From Candidatus Gastranaerophilales bacterium (GTDB lineage: Bacteria > Cyanobacteriota > Vampirovibrionia > Gastranaerophilales > UBA9971): a stretch of DNA of 5,662 nt. The stretch is from assembly GCA_028277195.1 (NCBI GenBank), contig JANQGS010000078.1, positions 1 through 5,662 of the forward strand. The letters run 5' to 3'. The stretch's first letter is position 1; each line of letters opens with the position of its first letter. Both the position numbers and the translations under genes were made by a program. A model generated the notes under the pieces. The model ran no database searches, had not been told where the DNA came from, and worked only from the letters and a program-made list of their open reading frames with translations. Below are positions 1-5,466 of this stretch, piece by piece.

Positions 1-114
1 TTTGAACGATTTTCAAAATTTAACACCATGATAATACATCTTATTTGCTAAAAAATCAATAAAAATACGGCAGACGTAACGCTATGTTTTTTGAAAACCT
101 CAACGAAGAAATGC

Positions 115-144
115 GGGTTTCAGCGATTTTTTTCGCTGAAACCC
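115..144. repeat. Perfect inverted repeat, 12-bp stem with 6-nt loop
   Basis: GGGTTTCAGCGA at 115-126 is the exact reverse complement of TCGCTGAAACCC at 133-144, separated by six T. It lies 48 bp past the stop codon of the leftward antitoxin gene, so it could end that transcript or protect its 3' end. A strong U-run does not follow the stem on the minus strand (the trailing sequence is GCATTTCTTCG), so a canonical intrinsic terminator is only partly supported. A dispersed repeat (REP-like) is the alternative. Confidence 0.6.
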
Positions 145-145
145 A

Positions 146-161
146 GTAAAAAGATTTTTAC
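146..161. repeat. AT-rich inverted repeat GTAAAAA-GA-TTTTTAC
   Basis: Seven bases on each side match exactly around a two-base centre. It sits one base from the stronger inverted repeat at 115-144, between that element and the antitoxin stop codon. On the minus strand it gives a short A/U-rich hairpin that would be transcribed first after higA. The stem is weak and may be fortuitous in AT-rich DNA. Confidence 0.35.
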
Positions 162-192
162 CCCGTCAAACTTCCGTCAAAACCTCTATAAA

Positions 193-486
193 TTATCCCT
201 GTATGGACTGTATCCTGTTTAATTCTTCTAATATTTGCCGCTTTGCCTGCCTTAATTCGATACTTTCCTGCAATCTCAGAAAATATCCTTCTGACATACC
301 AAAATATTTACATAGCCTCAAATCTGTATCGGCCGTAATTCTTCTTATACCTTTAAGTATTTGGTGAATACGGTTGGGTGGTACAAAAATCGCCCTGGCA
401 AGCGCATTTTGTGAAAGCCCGTAAGGTTCCATAAATTCTTCTTTTAATATTTCGCCTATTGTTGGTAATGGAATATATTCAGTCAT
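193..486 (-). CDS. higA: HigA-family antitoxin (XRE-type helix-turn-helix)
   Basis: Antitoxin and transcriptional autorepressor expected to bind and neutralise the HigB toxin encoded just upstream. The 97-residue protein starts with the typical HigA leader (IPLPTIGEILKEEF), followed by a helix-turn-helix around residues 24-46 (LSQNALARAIFVPPNRIHQIL) and the family segment RRITADTDLRLCKYFGMSEGYFLRLQ, then a charged C-terminal helix. I chose the ATG at 486-484: AAGG at 499-496 lies 9 nt upstream of it. An in-frame GTG at 495-493 would add three residues, but it sits within that Shine-Dalgarno-like AAGGGTG, so it is a poor start. The gene follows higB by an unusually long gap that holds its own promoter and a palindrome. 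Family assignment rests on recognised motifs; pairing with the neighbouring toxin follows from order and family. Confidence 0.92.
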   Translation of the reverse strand: MTEYIPLPTIGEILKEEFMEPYGLSQNALARAIFVPPNRIHQILKGIRRITADTDLRLCKYFGMSEGYFLRLQESIELRQAKRQILEELNRIQSIQG

Positions 487-517
487 TTTTGGCACCCTTA
501 TTTTTGAGTATAATAAA

Positions 518-546
518 ATTATATATTACGTATTATGTAATTGCAA
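518..546 (-). promoter_or_regulatory. Promoter for higA inside the higB-higA gap
   Basis: On the minus strand, TTGCAA (546-541) and TATAAT (523-518) are separated by exactly 17 nt, a near-consensus sigma-70-type promoter. Transcription would start about 25 nt before the higA ATG and would make the antitoxin without the toxin. Surrounding DNA is AT-rich, so chance matches are more likely than usual, but both hexamers and spacing are good. Confidence 0.65.
525..541. promoter_or_regulatory. Candidate HigA operator palindrome
   Basis: ATTACGTATTATGTAAT is a 17-bp palindrome with one mismatched pair: ATTAC and GTAAT arms, and matching TA/TA around the centre. It occupies the spacer between the -35 and -10 elements of the higA promoter candidate, where bound repressor would block RNA polymerase. 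HigA proteins are known to repress their own promoters through palindromic sites; that this one is bound by HigA is inferred from position and symmetry. Confidence 0.5.
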
Positions 547-580
547 CTATTATTTAATTAATCTTACAAAAACTTTATAT

Positions 581-862
581 TTAATGATAATCAACAATTT
601 CAACATTAAACGCTTGATTGTCCAGCCAGTTAAAGCACATACGCCATTGGTCATTTATTCTTATGGAATACTGCCCCTGCCTGTTGCCTTTTAATGCCTC
701 AAAACAGTTTCCTTTATTTGTTGATAAATCCGATATATCTGTTGCGGCATCAATCAATAAAAGTTTATTAAAGGCCCGTCTTTGGATATCAGCCGGTAAT
801 TTTCTTGAAAAAATTTCATTCCATACTTTTTCAGTTTCCTTACATTTAAAGGACTTTATCAT
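581..862 (-). CDS. higB: HigB-family toxin (RelE-like mRNA interferase)
   Basis: Predicted ribosome-dependent endoribonuclease that cleaves mRNA during translation and is held inactive by HigA. The 93-residue length and almost the whole sequence fit the HigB (plasmid killer/RelE) family: MIKSFKCK at the start, DAAT near 38-41, then LKGNRQGQYSIRINDQWRMCF (57-77, key part GQYSIRINDQWR) and the terminal VEIVDYH. Lys58, Arg74 and the last residues Asp91-Tyr92-His93 correspond by eye to residues needed for cleavage in characterised HigB proteins. The ATG at 862-860 has AGGA 10 nt upstream. It begins 25 bp after the permease stop codon, with no room for an obvious separate promoter, so it is probably transcribed with the permease. 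No truncation or frameshift is seen, so the toxin should be functional. Confidence 0.93.
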   Translation of the reverse strand: MIKSFKCKETEKVWNEIFSRKLPADIQRRAFNKLLLIDAATDISDLSTNKGNCFEALKGNRQGQYSIRINDQWRMCFNWLDNQAFNVEIVDYH

Positions 863-887
863 TTACCCGTAATCCTGCCCCTTTTTA

Positions 888-1847
888 CTATTTAAAGAAA
901 GAAATAACGTAAACAACAAAAATACTAACTGCCAGCCCGGTAAATACCTTAAAGAAATCCTTTCCTATACTGCTCCAGATTTTTTTTGAGGAAGCATGCT
1001 TTAACCTGTTATAAAGCGCTATCTCCCTTCCCGCAAGAATGCCGACAAATACCCAGGTTGTACTCATTGGAAAGGTGTTTACCTCCTTGAAAAATAGCAG
1101 CACAAAAGCATATACAAGGTCAATTATGGATGCAGAGCGAATATCCGTTGTGTTTGTCTTGTTTTTGACAATTTTTTGGATAGCCCCGCCCCTGGCAAAA
1201 CATATTAGCCCGAGCATTGACACAAAAATAACAATAATGCCCGCTAAACCCCAGGCATCAAACTTTCTCGGCAAATAAACAAATATATTCGCAACGTCAT
1301 GCATTATCCAGGTTGACCATAAAAAAGCGGTTGAGCACCACTGCATAATGGTCCAGCCCGGAGAGTTCCTGTCTTTTGAATTAATAAAATGCTTTTCTAT
1401 TTTCCTGGCAATTACAGTATAGAGCACGATTGCTGAAACAAAGGCGATTATGTAGCCGCAAACTGACTTGAATACCATTTTTTCAATAACGGTTGAGGAG
1501 CTGAAAACCATTAACAGCAAAAACGTTGTGCTCACGGGCATTCCCAGCCTGGTCAAAACCAGCAGGGCTACGGGGGGCAATATATGATACCAGTAAAAAG
1601 TTTCCGGGAGCGGTATTTTCTCGAGCCTTTGAAAGGATAAATCACCGTTATTCGCGAGCCATCCAAAAACCAGGGTTGCTGTGAGCACCACACTGACGAA
1701 CAACCATATTAACCATACGGGTTTTTTTTCATTAGAGCTTAAAAAAGTGCCCAGGGTCTGTATAACATCGTTAGCTACGCAGGAATACGCAGCCAGCATA
1801 AATCCCGCCATCATAAAAAAAGTGCTAAAAGTTGGTTCAAAAGGCAT
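888..1847 (-). CDS. Divergent PiT-type permease (inorganic phosphate transporter-like)
   Basis: Integral membrane protein of about 319 residues with roughly eight to nine hydrophobic segments, resembling the PiT phosphate symporter family. Numbered from the upstream GTG, it shows the duplicated family architecture: VANDV at 28-32 with PVSTT at 108-112 in the first half, and HDVAN at 187-191 with PMSTT at 264-268 in the second. Typical PiT proteins have GANDVANA-like and P-S-T-T motifs in each half; here the Asn-Asp motifs are degenerate (ANDVIQ, MHDVAN), so the ion or substrate may differ from phosphate. I prefer the ATG at 1847-1845, because AAGGTG at 1862-1857 lies 9 nt ahead of it; the GTG at 1859-1857 is part of that motif. 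It follows mqnC by about 100 bp and has its own promoter candidate. It ends in tandem stops, TAG-TAA. Substrate remains unproven. Confidence 0.75.
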   Translation of the reverse strand: MPFEPTFSTFFMMAGFMLAAYSCVANDVIQTLGTFLSSNEKKPVWLIWLFVSVVLTATLVFGWLANNGDLSFQRLEKIPLPETFYWYHILPPVALLVLTRLGMPVSTTFLLLMVFSSSTVIEKMVFKSVCGYIIAFVSAIVLYTVIARKIEKHFINSKDRNSPGWTIMQWCSTAFLWSTWIMHDVANIFVYLPRKFDAWGLAGIIVIFVSMLGLICFARGGAIQKIVKNKTNTTDIRSASIIDLVYAFVLLFFKEVNTFPMSTTWVFVGILAGREIALYNRLKHASSKKIWSSIGKDFFKVFTGLAVSIFVVYVISFFK

Positions 1848-1886
1848 ATATTCAGGCACCTTACAAAAAATTTCCGGTTACTAAAG

Positions 1887-1916
1887 ACTATACCTTAAAA
1901 ATATTTTATCTTACAA
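1887..1916 (-). promoter_or_regulatory. Promoter candidate for permease-higB unit
   Basis: TTGTAA (1916-1911) and TATAGT (1892-1887) on the minus strand are 18 nt apart, matching the sigma-70 hexamers at four and five of six positions. Transcription would start about 33 nt before the preferred ATG. It lies in the 102-bp gap after mqnC, where I see no terminator hairpin, so read-through from the aspA operon is also possible. Confidence 0.45.
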
Positions 1917-1949
1917 GTACGAATATAACAGTTCAGGCTATCTTAAATT

Positions 1950-2966
1950 TTATCGAATAATATTATAAAAAGTATCCCGCCGTGCGGCCCGGAAACCGGC
2001 TTTTTCTATGTGCTCCACAATTTTTTTGGCACTTGCCCTGTTAGTGCAACCCGCTGAGCTGACAACGTTTTCCTCCAGCATAGTGCCGCCAAAGTCATTT
2101 GCCCCAAAATGCAGCCCCACCTGCGCGATACTTAATCCCTGTGTTACCCATGAAACCTGGAGGTTAGGGACATTATCCAGCACAAGCCTTGAAACAGCTA
2201 GCACTTTTAAATAATCATAAGCTGTAGCATACCCGGGAACTGCTGTCCAGGGAATAAACGCCGTAAAGCCCCCGGTTTCATCCTGTAAACGCTTTATTTT
2301 AAGCAAATGCTCAGCTATGTGCCCGTATTTTTCCCCAAAACCAAAAACCATTGTGGCTGTTGTTTTTATGCCGAGTTTATGCGCGGTTTGCATTACATAA
2401 AGCCATTTTTCGGAGGATATTTTCCCGGGGCTCAATTTTTTCCTGATTTCATCGGAAAGTATTTCCGCGCCTCCGCCTGGAATTGATGACAGGCCATTTT
2501 TGACAAGTTCCCGCAATACTTCTTCTGTGCCCAGTTCATTATTCCGGGCTAAAAAAATTATTTCCGGGGGAGAAAACCCGTGTATAGTCAGCTCAGGGAA
2601 GTCATGCCTTATTTTACCCAATAAGCCCGTATAGTACTCGAGCGGCAAATCAGGGTTTAGACCGCCCTGTAAAAGCAATTGCGTACCATTTGCCGATACG
2701 AGTTCGTTTATTTTGGATTTTATTGTTTCATACCCAAGCACATATGCGTCTTTATGGTTTTTATGCCTGTGGAATGCACAGAAAGAGCACTTACAGGTGC
2801 ATATATTCGTATAATTTACGTTCCTGTCTATGACAAAAGTGACAATATCGCTTTGATTATGGATTTCCCGGCGTTTTTCATCGGCAAGAACCCCGAGTTC
2901 CGCTATATCATTGTTTTCAAGCAGGGATATTATTTGTGAGGCATTATTTGTTTTTAAGGATGGCAT
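1950..2966 (-). CDS. mqnC: Cyclic dehypoxanthinyl futalosine synthase (radical SAM)
   Basis: Cytoplasmic radical SAM enzyme of the futalosine route to menaquinone; it cyclises dehypoxanthinyl futalosine into the naphthol-forming intermediate. Numbered from the upstream TTG, the [4Fe-4S] motif is C62-x3-C66-x2-C69, preceded by VIDRNVNYTNIC, which is typical of MqnC and MqnE. LQGGLNPDL, GFSPPEI, SIPGGGAEIL, TTATMVFGFGE, LQDETGGFTAFIPW and SWVTQGL then follow in order; the LQDETGGFTAFIPW and LEENVV segments favour MqnC over the related MqnE. The stretch after the IPW motif looks several residues shorter than I expect for MqnC. An extra Cys64 lies inside the cluster motif. I chose ATG 2966-2964; a TTG at 2984 would add six residues. 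Neither has a visible Shine-Dalgarno sequence. It is the third gene of the aspA operon, 45 bp after the zinc-ribbon gene. No other mqn gene is in the window. Confidence 0.92.
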   Translation of the reverse strand: MPSLKTNNASQIISLLENNDIAELGVLADEKRREIHNQSDIVTFVIDRNVNYTNICTCKCSFCAFHRHKNHKDAYVLGYETIKSKINELVSANGTQLLLQGGLNPDLPLEYYTGLLGKIRHDFPELTIHGFSPPEIIFLARNNELGTEEVLRELVKNGLSSIPGGGAEILSDEIRKKLSPGKISSEKWLYVMQTAHKLGIKTTATMVFGFGEKYGHIAEHLLKIKRLQDETGGFTAFIPWTAVPGYATAYDYLKVLAVSRLVLDNVPNLQVSWVTQGLSIAQVGLHFGANDFGGTMLEENVVSSAGCTNRASAKKIVEHIEKAGFRAARRDTFYNIIR

Positions 2967-3011
2967 TATTTTTATTATAAACAAATTTAAAATTTTTAAG
3001 TAAAACCCTGC

Positions 3012-3512
3012 TTACATCCCAAAAATCGCATAAACCAGCTTTTCATACCAGGGCGCTTTTTCCTGCCTTTCCTTTTCAGCCCTGTCAATAAGCTCCTGGC
3101 TGAATTTCCGGAAATATTCCCGGGCATCGGCAATTTTTTCGGCCTCGCTTGAATAAAGGCTTCTTATTTTTTTGAGCTCCCCCTCATCAAGCCATATACC
3201 GCCGCACTTGTCGCACTCATCAAGCTCTACCTGGGCCTTTACGCTCCAGAAGTGCTTTCTCATTTTCACTTCCGGCTGGCATGTCGGGCAAACTCTTGTT
3301 TTTTCGTAATCAACCTTAATGTTGGGATTTTTTTCTGTACTCAGGAGCACAATGCCGGTTCTTTCACAGCTCTCGTCAACTTTTTCCAGCTCTCCCCTGT
3401 CAAACCAGAGGCCAGCGCAGCCTCCCCTGCATATATCAACTTTTAACCCGCATATATCCTCTTCTGTTAAGGTATTCCCGCAGGCAGGGCATGTTAAATT
3501 TCTCGGTCGCAT
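3012..3512 (-). CDS. Protein with two TFIIB-type zinc ribbons, function unknown
   Basis: A soluble 166-residue protein with two related zinc-ribbon units of the zf-TFIIB type and no signal peptide. The first has Cys8-x2-Cys11 and Cys28-x3-Cys32 followed by GLWFDRGELEKV; the second has Cys75-x2-Cys78 and Cys100-x2-Cys103 followed by GGIWLDEGELKKI. The shared W-(F/L)-D-x-GEL tail marks an internal duplication. A charged, helical C-terminal region (about 118-155, rich in Glu, Lys and Arg) ends in a short hydrophobic YAIFGM. Each unit has four Cys that could bind one zinc. Such proteins are widespread in bacteria but have no established biochemical role; a nucleic-acid or protein-binding role is only a guess. 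ATG at 3512-3510 is preceded by AGAAGGA 8 nt upstream. It lies 24 bp after aspA and 45 bp before mqnC, so it is co-transcribed with both. Confidence 0.88.
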   Translation of the reverse strand: MRPRNLTCPACGNTLTEEDICGLKVDICRGGCAGLWFDRGELEKVDESCERTGIVLLSTEKNPNIKVDYEKTRVCPTCQPEVKMRKHFWSVKAQVELDECDKCGGIWLDEGELKKIRSLYSSEAEKIADAREYFRKFSQELIDRAEKERQEKAPWYEKLVYAIFGM

Positions 3513-3536
3513 TGTTTTAATCCTTCTATAATCATC

Positions 3537-4913
3537 TTAATCTCTCAGCTTACCCTGCCCCAGCGCCAGCACCGCCTCGGGCGAGGTCAATTCATTAAAA
3601 CGCTCCTGTGTCAGAAAATTATTCTGTATTAAATATTCTTTTATATTTTCAGGATTTGCTTTTGTTATTTCGGTAATTTTATTATAGCCCAGTTCCGGCA
3701 ATAATGCGGTCAACGTGGCATGACTGGATTCAACCATTTTTTTAATATTTTTTTTATTTGCTTTAATGCCGTTTATGCAATTCTCCCTTAGCGTTTTATT
3801 AGTGTTTATAAGCAACTCAAGTGACTCTAAAAAACTAAAAGCAAGCATTGGCAGGTTATGATTAAGTTCAAGCTGCCCTCCCGCCACGCACTGGTCAATC
3901 ACAACATCATTCCCAATGACCTTAATGCCTACCTGTGCTGCTAATTCAGGAATAACAGGATTTACCTTGCCGGGCATTATTGATGAGCCGACCTGCACGG
4001 CGGGCAGCGTTATTTCTGAGAGCCCCGCAGCAGGGCCTGAGCTCATAAGCCTGAGGTCATTCGATATTTTTATTAAATTCACGGCATGGGCCTTCAATAT
4101 ACCGCTAACTTCGCTGAACACATCGAGGTTCTGGGTATTCTCAACAAGGTTTTCCGCTCTTGCCAGGCCGATTCCGGTGAGCTTCCTGAGCTTTTCAATT
4201 ACATTAAAAATAAACTTTCTCGGAGCGCTTAATCCTGTACCTACGGCAGTTCCTCCGATATTAACAACCCTGAGGCGTTCTTCGCATTTATATATGCGCC
4301 ACCTGTCGCGCGAGATTGCTTCGGCATAAGCGGAGAACTCCCGGCCAAGCGTTACCAGAACAGCGTCCATTAGCTGGGTCCTGCCTACCTTTACTATATC
4401 GGCAAATTCCTTTTCTTTTTCCTGAAAACTCTCCTGTAAAGCGGTTAATTCCTTTTCGAGCTCCCTTAAAAGAAAAATAGAGGCTGTTTTTAAGGCGGTA
4501 GGGTATATGTCATTTGTTGACTGGTATAGGTTCACGTCTTCTATGGGGTCGATTTTTTCTCCGTAAAGCTCAGTTGCCCTGTTAGCTACGACTTCATTTA
4601 CGTTCATGTTCAGGGATGTGCCTGCCCCGCCCTGGATAGGGTCAACAATTATTTCCCCGTTAAATTTGCCTTCCGATAATTCCTCACAGGCTTTTATTAT
4701 GGAACCGGCTTTTTCCGCGTTCCATATGCCGAGGTCGTTTATAGTTTGGGCGCAGGCCAGTTTTACCAGGGCGAATGCCTTTATGAATTCCGGGTGTATG
4801 GCGTAGCCGGATATATTAAAGTTATTTTTCGCGCGATATGTATGGATGCCCCAGTAAGCTCCCCGGGGTATTTCGGCTTTGCCGAGAAAATCAGTTTCCT
4901 GCCTGTATGACAT
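3537..4913 (-). CDS. aspA: Aspartate ammonia-lyase
   Basis: Cytoplasmic enzyme that reversibly converts L-aspartate to fumarate and ammonia; a homotetramer in known family members. The 458-residue length fits the aspartase/fumarase class. Active-site regions are in order: GGAGTSLNMNVNE (95-107), QSTND (131-135), GRTQLMDA (177-184) and the mobile loop GSSIMPGKVNP (309-319) with catalytic Ser311, plus Lys316 and Asn318. QSTND rather than QSSND, TQ rather than TH at 179-180, and GIHTYRAKNNFNIS near the start all point to aspartase rather than fumarase. One change is Leu186 where aspartases I recall have Pro after DAV. Start ATG 4913-4911 has AGAAG 9 nt upstream. It is the first gene of a leftward unit with its own promoter. 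Confidence in aspartase over fumarase is high from these motifs, though substrate use is not proved. Confidence 0.93.
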   Translation of the reverse strand: MSYRQETDFLGKAEIPRGAYWGIHTYRAKNNFNISGYAIHPEFIKAFALVKLACAQTINDLGIWNAEKAGSIIKACEELSEGKFNGEIIVDPIQGGAGTSLNMNVNEVVANRATELYGEKIDPIEDVNLYQSTNDIYPTALKTASIFLLRELEKELTALQESFQEKEKEFADIVKVGRTQLMDAVLVTLGREFSAYAEAISRDRWRIYKCEERLRVVNIGGTAVGTGLSAPRKFIFNVIEKLRKLTGIGLARAENLVENTQNLDVFSEVSGILKAHAVNLIKISNDLRLMSSGPAAGLSEITLPAVQVGSSIMPGKVNPVIPELAAQVGIKVIGNDVVIDQCVAGGQLELNHNLPMLAFSFLESLELLINTNKTLRENCINGIKANKKNIKKMVESSHATLTALLPELGYNKITEITKANPENIKEYLIQNNFLTQERFNELTSPEAVLALGQGKLRD

Positions 4914-4949
4914 TTATATAGACTTCTTTTATAATTCCTATTTTTACCT

Positions 4950-4977
4950 ATTATATCGAATTATTTTAGTTTATCAA
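4950..4977 (-). promoter_or_regulatory. Promoter of the aspA-zinc ribbon-mqnC operon
   Basis: On the minus strand, TTGATA (4977-4972) and TATAAT (4955-4950) are spaced 16 nt, a strong sigma-70-type match. The expected transcript leader is about 30 nt, containing the AGAAG ribosome-binding site. It diverges from the promoter of the thioredoxin gene, with 34 bp between the two -35 elements. No regulator site was recognised between them. Confidence 0.7.
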
Positions 4978-5011
4978 TCACTAAACCATCCGGCAATGGA
5001 AAAAATTGGAT

Positions 5012-5056
5012 TTGTCGTAATAAAATAATGGGACTAAAATATAAAGTATAGGAGGT
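5012..5056 (+). promoter_or_regulatory. Promoter and ribosome-binding site of the thioredoxin-ccdA unit
   Basis: TTGTCG (5012-5017) and TAAAAT (5035-5040) are 17 nt apart, matching the sigma-70 hexamers at four and five positions. AGGAGGT at 5050-5056 is a near-perfect Shine-Dalgarno sequence 8 nt before the ATG, the strongest ribosome-binding site in the window. Nearby TAAAAT at 5021-5026 is a less well supported -10 alternative. Confidence 0.5.
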
Positions 5057-5064
5057 TAAAATTC

Positions 5065-5466
5065 ATGAAAAAATCAAGTTTGGCAATTATCCTGGCTATT
5101 TTTATCGTCCCACTGGCCCTGTACTACTTCATCAAAACACCTTCAGGAAATGAAGCCTGTTGCGCTATAGCTAAACCCGGCCAGGCAAGAGTTTTACAGT
5201 TCTCTTCCCCGATGTGTTATGACTGCAAAAGGATTGAAGGGGAGATAGCACCCCTGAGGAGCTCGCCTGAATACACTGAAAGCATATTTTTCAGTAAAAT
5301 CAACATCAGTGACAGGACCCCGGAAGTAGAGCAATTAATTAAAAAATATAATGTTGATGTTGTCCCCACCATAGTTTTCCTGGATAAAAACGGGGCTCAA
5401 CAGTGTAAAATCCAGGGATATGCGCCAAAATCAAAATTAAGGAACTGTTTGGACAGGATAAAATAA
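5065..5466 (+). CDS. Membrane-anchored thioredoxin-fold protein
   Basis: Thiol-disulfide oxidoreductase-like protein of 133 residues. Lysines followed by one hydrophobic segment (about 5-23) anchor it in the membrane; I see no signal-peptidase II lipobox, so the thioredoxin domain probably faces outward on an uncleaved anchor. The domain carries CYDC at 51-54 after FSSPM, and the cis-proline region VVPTIVF with Pro101. The general pattern F-x-S-P-M-C-x-x-C-K-x-I-E resembles thioredoxin-like proteins that act on extracytoplasmic thiols. Four further cysteines (32, 33, 114, 128) are unusual and could form structural or regulatory disulfides. A strong ribosome-binding site decides the start. Its stop overlaps the start of the CcdA-like gene by one base (TAATG), implying coupled translation and a shared role: CcdA-type proteins deliver electrons to such periplasmic or extracytoplasmic thioredoxins. 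The target (cytochrome c apoprotein, a metalloprotein or others) is unknown. Confidence 0.87.
   Translation: MKKSSLAIILAIFIVPLALYYFIKTPSGNEACCAIAKPGQARVLQFSSPMCYDCKRIEGEIAPLRSSPEYTESIFFSKINISDRTPEVEQLIKKYNVDVVPTIVFLDKNGAQQCKIQGYAPKSKLRNCLDRIK

Larger units (their letters stand above)
1..192. other. Non-coding stretch downstream of higA, AT-rich
   Basis: No convincing gene is visible here. The stretch contains the perfect inverted repeat at 115-144, an AT-only inverted repeat at 146-161, and a short direct repeat of CCGTCAAA at 163-170 and 174-181 (11-bp period). A leftward ATG at 29-27 opens a frame running off the window edge (MVLNFENRS), but only a weak ribosome-binding-like AAGA precedes it, so it is not called as a gene. 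Confidence 0.6.

Noticed and set aside
1..29. Possible leftward gene start at ATG 29-27 (MVLNFENRS)
   Set aside because: Only nine codons are visible and the ribosome-binding signal is weak; needs sequence beyond the window.
163..181. Two CCGTCAAA copies 11 bp apart as a start of a repeat array
   Set aside because: Only two short copies and no further ones nearby; not a CRISPR or iteron array.
618..872. Rightward open frame of 84 codons over higB
   Set aside because: It is antisense to a gene with strong family motifs, has no ribosome-binding site, and encodes no recognisable protein.
3012..3512. Odd Cys-x3-Cys spacing in the first zinc ribbon as a defect
   Set aside because: I recall the C-x-G-G-C-x-G-x-W form in this bacterial family, so it is likely normal rather than a broken site.
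3916..4329. Rightward open frame of 137 codons within aspA
   Set aside because: Antisense to the conserved aspartase active-site region; a shadow of that gene's codon bias.
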